From contig JAUKUA010000001.1 in assembly GCA_030549175.1 (NCBI GenBank), forward strand, positions 4,960,001 through 5,024,000: a DNA stretch of 64,000 bases, written 5' to 3'. The notes under the pieces are model-generated. The model was not told where the DNA came from and did no database searches. It worked only from the letters and a program-made list of their open reading frames with translations. Source of the stretch: Lasiosphaeris hirsuta. Lineage: Eukaryota > Ascomycota > Sordariomycetes > Sordariales > Lasiosphaeriaceae. The position numbers and the translations under genes are program-made. Position 1 is the stretch's first letter. Every line of letters begins with the position of its first letter. This document shows positions 23,459-32,916 of this stretch, in pieces.

Positions 23459-25079
23459 ATGAGTGGGGTAAGGTTGTTAAGAAGCAACCTCTCTCGCATC
23501 TACCAGAAGACTAGGACTCTTGGCTATCCCAATATCAAGCTGGACGAGAGAGACGAGTGGTACAGAGAGCCCTGCATCAAGTGCAGCGGAGAATGCGACG
23601 TGCCGACGACAGCTCCTTACCGAGCCGAGGAGCGCGACGCTGAGGAGCTCGAGCCCGAGCTCTTAAAGTATCTCGAGAACCCCATGAGTTTTTCGGCGAG
23701 GCCCAACACGCCGACAAACTTGTACGCCAAGCACCTTGCGAGCTTCTACTTGCTTTTCCTCTCTTTGCGGTTTTTGCCCTTCCGGGATGAATGCATGGGC
23801 TGGATGGACAACGGCAGGCTTCACCAAAACGCGTGGCTTTCTTCAATGGCGACCGCGATGAAGGAGATGCACTGCCGAGCAGATGTCATGCACCACCGAT
23901 TATATATCCACCTTACGGACGAGGAACCTTGTGGTGACGACGACGATGACGACATCCCGGATGTATGCGATTGCTTGGTCGGCCGTAGACCTCAATTCGC
24001 GAATGTCGGTCTTGACCTCCGAACGAGTATTGCTGAAGAGCTGGTGCACTGCCTAGTCGAGGCTCCTAATACAGGCCGTCCTGTGTTTAGCCTAGGAGAG
24101 AAGATTGGTTTACAATTCCTCCAAAAGGCGGTATTCGAAGGTATCAAGGGGATACCGACCAAGCAGGGAAGTTTGGCTCCAAGCGATGCTCGATTCATTG
24201 ATCTGATAATCCCTATGAGCAAGCAGGATTATCACAGACGGGAAACCGCCATTCGTCCTATAGTGGAAAAAACAAAGGGACTGCTTCCTGGATCCATGAA
24301 TTCCAGACGCGGCCTTGGATCGATCATGAGCTTGGTCAAGTCACTCGTGCCGTTTCTGGCTCTTGACCGCGGACTCTCTATTGCCCGAGCAGGCCGTATC
24401 CTTAGATGGCTCGCAGCGGGCTTGCTGGTCCAAGTTCAGAGGCCGGACTGGGGGAAAATACCGGCCTTACGTCGGCGAAACGGACGGGTTGTCGGAAGAG
24501 GACCGCAGCATGGCCAAACATGCTCGACTCGCATATTTGGCTAACAATTCCGATGAGAAGCTGGTGGGACGACTGATATCCATAAACCAAACCTGGGCGG
24601 CAAAATTCCTCCAGTCTCCGAAGACTTCCAAGCTCAACTTCTCCAGGTGGGTAAGGCGTGACCGGCTCCGGGTGAGGCATGTGCTGGACAACATTGTGTC
24701 AGCGACAAGTCGGGAGCGCGAGGGGCTGGAGGCAAGCGGAGCACAATGTTTCATCTGCTTCGAAAAGTTCAGCGACCACGAGGGCCACGATGGTGCCTAC
24801 CCAGCGCCCGTCCAAAACTGCCACTGCTCCGAGACCGGGGCCAACCACTGGTTCAACTAGGCATGCATCGTCAAGTATGCCCGCACACTACAAACCGATC
24901 ACTATCGCCCCTTCCACGCGCCTCCATCTCACTGCCCCGTTTGTCGTCGGCTATTTTGCGACGAGAACGGCTCTGACTCGGAAAATGCAGAATCTGGATC
25001 TGATGAGAGCTCAAGCTCCGACGGTTCCAACAGCTCTGACACCTTGGACTTGCATGATGAATCGCGCCTCTGGGCATAA
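23459..25079 (+). pseudogene. RING-finger protein gene with a +1 frameshift and an in-frame stop
   Basis: The first frame (from 23459) encodes a protein rich in helical segments with an acidic run (GDDDDDDIP) at about 23935-23955. It runs into unrelated residues just after RPDWGK. Dropping one A from the GGGGGAAAA run at 24450-24458 continues it as YRPYVGETDGLSEEDRSMAKHARLAYL and on into a RING domain: CFICFEKF ... NCHC ... HWFN-stop-ACIVKYA ... HCPVC. The stop is a TAG at 24858-24860, one residue position inside the HxFxxxC part of the RING, so a sense codon (for example CAG) was probably there. After it the frame stays open to a TAA at 25077. Corrected length is 540 codons including the terminal stop. 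No splice sites account for either lesion. I read it as a decayed RING-type E3 ligase-like gene; a consensus error could explain the frameshift but not easily both changes. Confidence 0.7.
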
Positions 25080-25332
25080 GACAGCGTTGATTGGCGGTAT
25101 TTGATTGAGAGCAAAAGAAGTGGTTGGGTTCCAAAGAAATCTTCCGAGGGTGCCCATCTCCCAGTCGCAACGCAATGCATAATAAGTAATACAACAACAG
25201 ACCTAAACAACTTTAATAATAACTTTGAAATCAAGTGCTCCCCCCGCGGCTGTTCTCCCATCTACCTACCCCCGCTCCTGCCCTCTCTTCCTCCCCCTTG
25301 CTCCTTGCCTCCACTTCCGCCAGCGCAATTAG

Positions 25333-25971
25333 TTACTTAATTTTCTTGGCGCGCTTCTTGGGAGGCCCGTCTTCCTCCTGGTCCTCGCATTTTTCCTTCA
25401 GGAACTTGCACCGCGCGCACGCCCCAGTCGAGTCAGACCGGCTGGTGCACGGTAATAACACGTCGGAGGCTACCCGCCGCCGTCCTTTCGATATGTTGGC
25501 CTCTCGCTCTGCACACCCCTTGCAGGCTACATCCCGTATCACTCCCTCCCTCTGGATTTGCATGGCCATATTTTTTTCCGCGCTTGTTTTGTTATTCTTC
25601 GTGTCGGCAGCACGCTGACGGGGGACGGCAGGAGTAGAGGCGGCGGGAACGGGGGCGGCCCTGGTAGGGGGGCGGCGAGTGGGCAGTGGCTTTCTCGCTG
25701 CCCGCGGAACTGGTTCCGAGGGAGGTGTTGGGCTGGGCGTGAGCACAGATGCAGCCTCAACTCCCGTGTCGATCTCGGCCGCTTGGACATGGGGTTGTGC
25801 CGGTTCAGCGGCCGATGAGGGGGGATGCCCACGGGAAGACCGATCGAACATGTCGGCATTTCTGGGCGATGTTGGGCTCGAGGCTTCTGGAGTCGCTTGC
25901 CCCCAAGTCGGCCGTGCCCCGGAGTGCTGTCTGTCCGGGCGAGGGTTGATGGGAGTGAATGATGTTGCCAT
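25333..25971 (-). CDS. Proline-rich protein with a C-terminal Cys motif, function unknown
   Basis: A single frame of 212 aa from an ATG at 25971. Residues 1 to about 130 are disordered and rich in Pro, Ala, Ser and Arg. The C-terminal part holds VACKGCAEREANISKGRRRV, a lone PC, then GACARCKFLKEKCED and a basic end (PPKKRAKKIK) that could act as a nuclear localisation signal. The order CxxC ... C ... GACxxCxxxxxxC resembles the DUF3716-type Cys motif seen in many fungal proteins of unknown function, but that match is from memory of the pattern. Antisense frames over the same span look like shadows. Gene status is fairly likely; the role is unknown. Confidence 0.6.
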   Translation of the reverse strand: MATSFTPINPRPDRQHSGARPTWGQATPEASSPTSPRNADMFDRSSRGHPPSSAAEPAQPHVQAAEIDTGVEAASVLTPSPTPPSEPVPRAARKPLPTRRPPTRAAPVPAASTPAVPRQRAADTKNNKTSAEKNMAMQIQREGVIRDVACKGCAEREANISKGRRRVASDVLLPCTSRSDSTGACARCKFLKEKCEDQEEDGPPKKRAKKIK

Positions 25972-26553
25972 CTTGAGGGTGATTGAGGTGCCAGGAGAGG
26001 ATGGCGTATGAAAGACTGCAGTGTTTGGGTCTGGAGTATCTGGCTTGAGATGTGTGTCGTGTCGTGGTACTGAAGTCTTGACGATGATTTGGTTTCAAGA
26101 GTGCTTTCGAAGCAGAGGGAGCGAAGGCCATGTTTAAATACTGAGCCAGCAGGACCTTTCTCCGACGAGAAGATGCCACAGCCGGTAAGTTTCGAGCCAT
26201 GGCAGACATACAAAAGTCTGACCGGGCAATCGCAGCTTTCTCCGATGGGTATAATCGAATAAAAGTCAAAAAAAGTTTCAATGTCTCCTTCTTGTCACGG
26301 TACTTCTCTGTCTGGTGCTCTACCAGTCATGCGCAGTCTCCAAGTTCTGCATAACGGCAGCTACGAGATAAAAGGGCGAGACGCTCTCGTAGGCAAGGAG
26401 CGCAGTCGGTGTGATTGTTTAGGTAAGCTTCTGTTGGTAGGGTCAAGTTTGTAGGGACCAGTGGCGGTAGCTTGACGGCCAATAACTCTCTACCTTACAC
26501 CTGCCTTGCAAAGAAGGTTTCGTCCATATATGGGAGGTGCTTTGATTGGGCTA
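25972..26553. other. Intergenic region, no gene seen
   Basis: Promoter side of the Cys-motif protein and 3' side of the amidohydrolase gene. No open frame with protein-like content was found. Confidence 0.5.
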
Positions 26554-27936
26554 TCAAGATTGTTGGTCTTTGGCAGCCTGCATATCTCGTCCCCACTGCT
26601 CCTTAACCTTGTCAATCAACCCCGGCGTCGCCAGAACATCGACCGCCGTGCCTGCCAAGGCCTTTCCCACCCTCAGCGCTCTCACGAAAGCCGCCTCGGT
26701 CCCCGATGCTTCCTCAAAATCGCGGCTGTGTGGCTGCCCGCAGAGCGGGCCAGGGGGGATAGCGAAGCTCGCGTTGACGCTCGGCATGGCATAGCTGACG
26801 TTTCCCTGATCCGTGCTTGCCTTGACCCAAGTTAGCTGCTCTCCAGAGGGTATTGGCGGGTCCGGCAAGTCGGGCAACGACTTCCAATACTTGGTGTACG
26901 ACGCTGCGAGAACGCGATTCGGCACATGGTCGGCGTAGCCCTGGGTAGCCTTTATCTCGACTTTGGCACCCGTAGCCTCAGCCCCGGCACGAAAGCAGGC
27001 GCTGACTTTTTGCTGGAGCTCGCTGAGCCGGGACACGCTGGACGCGCGGATAACACAGACACCAGCAGCGTAGGCGTGGATGACGTTGGCCGCCGCCCCC
27101 CCGTTGGTAATGGCCATACCAATCACATCGCTGGGCATGGTCTGCTGCCGCAAAACCGACACGGCATTATACGCCACGATCAAAGCGTCGAGTGCGTTAA
27201 TACCGAGCCATGGGCTGTTTGCCGCGTGCGCTGCGCGCCCAATAAACTCGACCTCGAGGCGGGCGAAGGCCGTCGTCCGCACAAGAGCGCTGTTGTTCAA
27301 TATGCCCGGGTGCGAGATGAGCGAGATGTCGACGTCTCCGTATACGCCTGCCTCGAGGAGACGCACTTTGCCGCCCCTGATTCCTTCCTCGCCCGGCGTG
27401 CCAAAGAGAAGAGCTTTCCCAGGTAAGCCGTGTTGCTTGATCATCTCAGCTGTCGCAAGCCCGGCCGCGAGTGAGGCTGTCGCGATGAGATTGTGACCAC
27501 AGGCATGACCCAGATTAGGTAGAGCATCTGCATGCATCCCGGCATTAGCAACCGTGACGTCTCTTATAGGGCTCCCTACCTTTGGCGTACCCATTTCGAC
27601 GTTGAAGGAGACAGCAGGCCCCGCCCTCCCGCTGTCGTAAACCGCCACCCATGCCGTCTCCATCCCACATGCAGATGGTGTGACGTCCCAGCCTTTCTGT
27701 GACGCCATGAAGCTTGTCAGGGCCTTGTGCGCCTCGTACTCTTTGAAGGCGAGCTCGGGGTTTTCATGTATGAACGTGTTCAGTGGCCACAGAGAAGCCC
27801 GAAGACCCTCAACGGTGCTGTCAATTCCCGACACATAGCTACGGGAGTTTGGGTCTAGGGATTCGTCCCTAGAAACGAGTACGAAATCGTCTTCATCCAT
27901 CTGGACGTCTTGAATTTCTGCATTGCATGGATCCAT
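26554..27936 (-). CDS. M20-family amidohydrolase / M20 domain-containing protein 2-like
   Basis: Metal-dependent hydrolase of the M20 aminoacylase / carboxypeptidase superfamily, probably cleaving an amide bond of a small N-acyl substrate. Two exons, 27936-27591 and 27527-26554, give 439 aa. The 63-nt intron (27528-27590, donor GTACGC, CTAAT branch, CAG acceptor) has no stop and is a multiple of three. Removing it restores VSFNVEMDALPNLGHACGHNL, the metal-site segment of the family. Further conserved parts are FGTPGEEG (catalytic/metal Glu), GRAAHAANSPWLGINALDA (dimerisation-domain His) and a late PHSRDFEEASGT. There is no signal peptide. It is divergent from the AsaB-like gene over 327 bp, suggesting shared control. 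Confidence 0.88.
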   Translation of the reverse strand: MDPCNAEIQDVQMDEDDFVLVSRDESLDPNSRSYVSGIDSTVEGLRASLWPLNTFIHENPELAFKEYEAHKALTSFMASQKGWDVTPSACGMETAWVAVYDSGRAGPAVSFNVEMGTPKVGSPIRDVTVANAGMHADALPNLGHACGHNLIATASLAAGLATAEMIKQHGLPGKALLFGTPGEEGIRGGKVRLLEAGVYGDVDISLISHPGILNNSALVRTTAFARLEVEFIGRAAHAANSPWLGINALDALIVAYNAVSVLRQQTMPSDVIGMAITNGGAAANVIHAYAAGVCVIRASSVSRLSELQQKVSACFRAGAEATGAKVEIKATQGYADHVPNRVLAASYTKYWKSLPDLPDPPIPSGEQLTWVKASTDQGNVSYAMPSVNASFAIPPGPLCGQPHSRDFEEASGTEAAFVRALRVGKALAGTAVDVLATPGLIDKVKEQWGRDMQAAKDQQS

Positions 27937-28263
27937 CTTGGGTTGCTGCAGCTTGGGATCTGGCCTGCCACCGGCTGAGCCTCGGTATTGACGAGGACGG
28001 GGAACTCACACTCGGTTAGTTAAACGACGAGGCCATGCAAAAGACCTGGCCTTGACTGGCCAATTCCGCCCGTTGGGGTCGGCTAAAGTGACATGCAGCA
28101 GTCAGGGATAAACTGCGGGGGGGACGGAATAGGAGACTCCATAACGTTCCGGGACAGTTCGAGATGGTGCCGGCAGTTGGAGAAGGCCAACATGCTCTCC
28201 CAAGCGTTGGGCTCTTAATAGTTTGCTTTCACCAAATTTGTGGTGAACATACACAAAACCGAC
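27937..28263. promoter_or_regulatory. Short divergent promoter between amidohydrolase and AsaB-like genes
   Basis: Only 327 bp separate the two start codons, so upstream elements are probably shared. No classical TATA box is obvious. Co-regulation is an inference from geometry. Confidence 0.4.
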
Positions 28264-29130
28264 ATGTCATCTACAATGTACGAGAAGCCACCGGTGGTCA
28301 ACGGGGGCGGAATCCAGAAACACCATGTGGCAACGACGTTGAACTACTGGGACGATCCAGGCGACGGCGCCGCTCCGACTCCAATCTTTATCGGGAAAGG
28401 CAGAATCACAAACGAGCGGCCGCACCGCGCCCACCGCTTCATCGTGACCGATATCAGCGGTGATGAAGACCAGTACACGCTCGACAGCCATGGGTTCCAA
28501 TACTACCGCCACGAAAGCCGTGAGAACCTTTTCACCGATGAGCAAGCCATCCGAACAGCCTACTACGACGAATGTGAGCAGCTCCTGAAAGACGTCACAG
28601 GGGCCAGCCGCGTCCACGTTTTCAACCACAAGGTCCGCCGCGGACCGACCCAGTGGCACCATCTAGGCCTGAAAAACTTGGCAAATCGGGGACCTGTCAC
28701 AAGAACACACGTAGACCAGTCTTACGTCGGAGCAGAGCTAAGGCTGAGATGGGAGTTCCCAACCGAGGCAGACGAGCTCGTAAAGGGCAGGTACCAGATC
28801 ATCAACATCTGGCGACCCATCGAGCCCATTCTCAAGGATCCCATTGCCGTCGCCGGGGCAGCCTCCGTTCCCGATGCTGACCTCGTCGGGGCTGAAATGA
28901 CTGAAGACGACTTCAAGGGCGAGTCCTGGGTTGTTCGACACAGCCCCAACCACCAGTGGTACTACAAGCACCGCATGACGCCCCAGGATGTCCTCCTCAT
29001 CAAGTGCTTTGATTCGGACACTGCCGTGGCGCGGAGGGCATTGCATTCGGCCTTTGAGGATCCTGACCACCGCAATCAGGAGTCTCGGCAGAGCATTGAG
29101 GTCAGGTGTCTAGTTTGCTACGATGTTTAG
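28264..29130 (+). CDS. AsaB/CmcJ-like (GA4 desaturase family) oxidoreductase
   Basis: Member of the fungal hydroxylase/desaturase family related to AsaB and CmcJ, common in secondary-metabolism loci. Start chosen at ATG 28264 (MSSTMYEKPPVVNG); the frame extends upstream only through GTG codons. 288 aa, intronless. Typical segments are LNYWDDPGDGAAP near the N-terminus, VFNHKVRRG, then THVDQSYVGAELRLRWEFP with an HxD pair (His149, Asp151) that fits a non-haem iron site. After that come YQIINIWRPIEPILKDPIAV and WYYKHRMTPQDVLLIKCFDSD. The substrate cannot be told from sequence. It is divergent with the amidohydrolase and followed on the same strand by a 2OG/Fe(II) dioxygenase. Confidence 0.87.
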   Translation: MSSTMYEKPPVVNGGGIQKHHVATTLNYWDDPGDGAAPTPIFIGKGRITNERPHRAHRFIVTDISGDEDQYTLDSHGFQYYRHESRENLFTDEQAIRTAYYDECEQLLKDVTGASRVHVFNHKVRRGPTQWHHLGLKNLANRGPVTRTHVDQSYVGAELRLRWEFPTEADELVKGRYQIINIWRPIEPILKDPIAVAGAASVPDADLVGAEMTEDDFKGESWVVRHSPNHQWYYKHRMTPQDVLLIKCFDSDTAVARRALHSAFEDPDHRNQESRQSIEVRCLVCYDV

Positions 29131-29832
29131 ACGCATATAGCTTGAACACGTCACTCTCTGCTTTACCCTCATGTCGCTGAATGATATTGCCAGGCTGAGG
29201 TAGGAGGTCAATCTTGCCGAAGTGCCATGCTATGCAGTACCAAGACGAGCAAGATAACAGGCCCAAATGCGGGGAATGCTTTGGCGAGGTGGCATGTAAC
29301 ATGGTGAGATCGATGATATAGGGTTGCTGGAGATAAGCTCGTTCGTACAAGCCCCGGCCGAACATGTTTCAAAATAGAAGACGGGGGTACGGCGTTGTTT
29401 ACGTCAGGTATGCAGACGATATTGCCAAGCTGAGGGGAGAGGCCGCTGCCGTCTTTGTTATGTTGTATAATGCACGCCGCCCCCTCTTCAACCCTCGGCC
29501 ATCGATCTACCGACAGCAACCTCAGGTGGATCAACCACCTTGGTAGAATGCGACACCCCCTTCAACAGGCGGAGAGCGGGGAAACGAAACAAAGCTATTA
29601 CTCTGATGATCCAGACAGGAAGGTCAATCCAACTCAACCATTGTTAATCAATAATGGATTCCGATGATAACGGGAAGTGAGTTGGAAGCGCAATAGCCGA
29701 CGTGGCCGACTGTGACGTACCGACCAAAGGTATATAAGCTGCCTCGTGGGGACCAGTTTGTGTGTGGCTGTAATCTCGCAGAGAACCTTCCTTTCTCACC
29801 CTCTCAAGAATCATAATCACCTATCCACCATC
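29131..29832. other. Intergenic region with TATA element for the dioxygenase gene
   Basis: No gene found. A TATATAAG element at 29731-29738 lies about 95-100 bp before the dioxygenase ATG, a normal promoter position. An imperfect 24-nt repeat (near 29177 and 29414, core GATATTGCC-A/G-GCTGAGG) is present. Confidence 0.5.
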
Positions 29833-31016
29833 ATGGCTCCCACAATCGACGTACCAGAGACTGTCGAATGGCAGGGCAAGAGAGTGCCTGTCTGGTCTAT
29901 GCAGACAATCGACTACAGCCTGCTACTCTCGCAGGATCCCGCCGAAGTTGACCGAGTACTCAAGGCGTGTCTTGAGGATGGCTACTTTTATCTCGATCTC
30001 CGCAGCATCGACGGCGGCAGGATGCTCAGCGACCAGCAGGAGACTCTCAAGCTCATGCACCGCTTCTTCGAGGCGCCGATTGAGGCCAAGAATGAATTTG
30101 GGCTGATTTCTTCGCATCTTGGCTACGAACCGCTGGGCAGCCGCACTGGTGCCTTCGGGCCGGGCACCAAAGATGGTTATGAGATGCTGAAGGTGTCGCG
30201 AGATGAGATCCAGAGAGGCAGCCCCAAAGTGCCGGCGCCGATCAAGAACAGCGGCGACTTAAAGGTTTTGGAGAATGCCATCGGCAGTTGCAACACCATC
30301 ACCAAGATCATTCTCTCGGCCCTCTCGACCGGGATGAACCTGACGGGAGCGGAGCGCTTTGAGAACTCGCACCGCAACGATCGGCCGTCGACCACGACGG
30401 TAAGTGGCAAAACCTATTCGCAGATTGTCAGCAAGAACCTAACACGAAGCAGCTCTCCATGATGCACTACCTCCCATCGGAGGTGACGGGGGCCAAGAAA
30501 GTTGGGCACCAGAAGCACACCGACATCAGCTCGCTGACGCTGCTCTTCAGTGAGCAGTGGGGACTCCAGATTCGGCCGCCGGGAACCTGCGGAGCTCGAG
30601 AGATGGGGTTCGTCGCGCCCAAGCCCGGGTGCGCATTTGTGCACGTCGGCGACTCGCTGCGGTTCGCCAGTGGCATGAAGATGCAATCGTGCATCCACCG
30701 CGTGGTGCCTTTCGACCCGACCGAGCATCGCTACTCGATCGCCTACTTCCTCCGGGCCGAGGACGACACCATGTTTGTGGACAGCGAGGGCCGCCATGTG
30801 ACGGCCGGGCAGTGGCACGACGAGAAGTTCAAGGCGTTTACCGACCCGTGGCAGTGGCAGGCCATGGCACCCAAGTCCATGATCCTGGGCGGCATGAAGG
30901 AGGCGGGCGAGGACGATCCTACCGAGATCGATACCTTTGTGGCCAAGCCTGTCGCTGCAGAGGGAGTCCCTGAGAGACTGCAGGAGAGAAGCCAGGAGGT
31001 TTCTGTCGAGGCATGA
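29833..31016 (+). CDS. 2-oxoglutarate/Fe(II)-dependent dioxygenase, isopenicillin N synthase-like
   Basis: Two exons, 29833-30399 and 30453-31016 (53-nt intron, donor GTAAGT, acceptor GCAG), give 376 aa. The N-terminal DIOX_N-type region (DYSLLLSQDPAEVDRVLKAC..DGYFYLDL) precedes the catalytic double-stranded beta-helix. The iron triad is visible as HTD (His211, Asp213) and His271 in SCIHRVVPF. The 2-oxoglutarate-binding RYS (Arg282, Ser284) follows in HRYSIAYFLRAED. Such enzymes hydroxylate, desaturate or cyclise small molecules; the substrate is unknown. It has a clean TATA box, and its neighbours suggest a small metabolic cluster. Confidence 0.92.
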
Positions 31017-32235
31017 TTGATGTTGGGCTCTGGCATCTATACCTCGGCGAAATTAGTTAGCTAGTATTGAACATATCTGTTTCGAACAGGAAATTCTGAA
31101 TAAAGCCGCATACCTATTCAAGAGACTCGGAGTGCGTGTTGGGAACAAATGTGGTACCTCCCGTGTGTCTATAGATCAGATGCTTGTTGACTCGCACCCC
31201 TCGACAAGGGCGCACCTTCTTCGTTCAAACTCTCGATTTTAAAAAGGGATCCCTTTAAAAAAAAAACCCCCCGCATCGGCACCTCAACGCGACATCACGT
31301 GCAAAGAACTTGCTTCGACGGGCATTGACTTGTGTGTCGGGGCTTCGGGCTGGATTTGTCAGTTGGTGGTACCTACCTTATTAGACAGGCAGCTCCTTTT
31401 GGTATTGGGGGATGAAAAAACAGCGTCAAGCCGGGTTCCCGTTACATCTATCTGGGTGGCCGGCTAGACCGGGCCAGCCTGCAGTACTTTGGGTACGTCA
31501 CTCCCCCCTAACCTTGGTGAGGGTAGATCCAATCATCGTGTGATTGTCTAATCGCTTCTAGATACCTACCTCACTACCTCCAACCCGTGTAGGAAGCGAA
31601 ACATAAAAGCCTGGAACGATAAACCCGAGGCGATAAATTTTCCCAGTAGAGGGCCTTGATGTTTGCTCGAAAGGTTGGAAGCACCAACCAACACAATCCC
31701 ATTGGATTTATCCAGGCCAACCCCAGCCCTACCAAGCTGGAGTATGTGGCATAGTTGCGAATGGGAATATGTACATGCCGCGAGGCAAATTTTACATCGA
31801 ATTAGAGGTGCTGTATACCTACGTCAAGCGCCGTGATGGCAATATCAAGGGTCTACTGACTGATAGTGGCGGCACGAAATGCCCAAAAGATAGGGGTAGC
31901 TGGGAGGCTGTGCTTATAAATCCCGAAACCTCGACCTGCCAACCTACGGCGCGTATAGAAAGACACAAGGCAGACTACCTAATGACCCTTCTCGCATCTT
32001 TTCATACTATGAATTAGATATCAACAGGCAATTAACTACTAGCATAAATGGTGCCAGTGCCCACTGCCCGGTTTGTTGACCCGACACCTCTTCCCCTTTC
32101 AAGTTTGTCAACTTCATCAAACCTGGGTAATTGCTACTGCCGTCCTCTACTTGACCCAGGTCAATACTTGATTCAACATAAAGGTATGACATTAGACTCT
32201 ACAATCTGGTCATGGTTCATTGACCCTGCCAACAC
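31017..32235. other. Intergenic region, no gene seen
   Basis: Contains an A-run followed by a C-run near 31255-31275 and no convincing coding frame. Open frames at 31769-32017 and 32048-32278 lack recognisable features. A donor-like GTATGA at 32184 with an acceptor at 32240-32241 could mark an intron belonging to the small secreted ORF that follows, but gives no start codon. Confidence 0.4.
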
Positions 32236-32523
32236 ATCCAGGCCACAACCGTATTTCAGCTCCTCGGCCTTGGGCTGAGCGCTCAACAAATTCTTGCAGC
32301 ACCGGCTGACGTGTCAGAGAATCCAGCCCATAAACTCCAGAAGCGTGTTTACTATGTCAACTGCACCGGCGGGCAAAGTGTTCTAGACGATTGTCAACAC
32401 TTCGACAACACATGGTGCTCTGCTTATGGCGAGCTCAACACGGGAGCCAACTTCTGGAGACTTCGGTGCGACTGCTATTACGCTTATGAGTGTAATGGAT
32501 TTGGTGGGTGCAAGAATGTGTAG
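32236..32523 (+). pseudogene. Small secreted cysteine-rich protein ORF without a start codon
   Basis: A 95-codon frame running from ATC at 32236 to a TAG at 32521. The first part reads QATTVFQLLGLGLSAQQILA, a good secretion signal, followed by a pro-segment ending in the Kex2-type site LQKR. The mature part has seven cysteines in about 60 residues (NCTGG, DDCQ, WCSA, RCDC, ECNG, GCKN). No in-frame ATG exists between the signal and an upstream in-frame stop at 32221. The codon exactly where the start belongs is ATC, one base from ATG. A splice from the GTATGA donor at 32184 keeps the frame but brings in a stop rather than a start. It is either a start-lost gene, a gene with an unseen upstream exon, or a sequence error. 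Confidence 0.5.
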
Positions 32524-32916
32524 TCCCAGGAGGGCGAGGGAGACGAAGCTGTTGAGGGAGAGCCCACGGCGACGGAGAGTGTTGAGTCGGTTGCGGCAGC
32601 GGTACCGACCGCTTAAGTGCTAGACAACTTATCTACAATAGTGGTAGAGATTGGATTTAGACAGGGGACAAGCTGAGGAGGTCTTCCGCATGTTGGTAAT
32701 TTGTTGCTCCAGCAAAGACACGGAGGGAATGATATATCTTGGAGCGCTACTATGAAATATCAAATGACGAGAACCAAAACTGGTCGAAAAGCAAAATCTG
32801 GATATTATGCGTTTCAAACAAAGATCCGGCCATACGACGCCAGAAATGATACCAATCTATTTCATGAATACAAAACCCCGAGAAAACACCCCTGGCTCCT
32901 AATCACGCCCTGGATA
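32524..32916. other. Intergenic region, no gene seen
   Basis: 393 bp between the cysteine-rich ORF and the 3' end of the methyltransferase gene. No coding signal. Confidence 0.5.
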
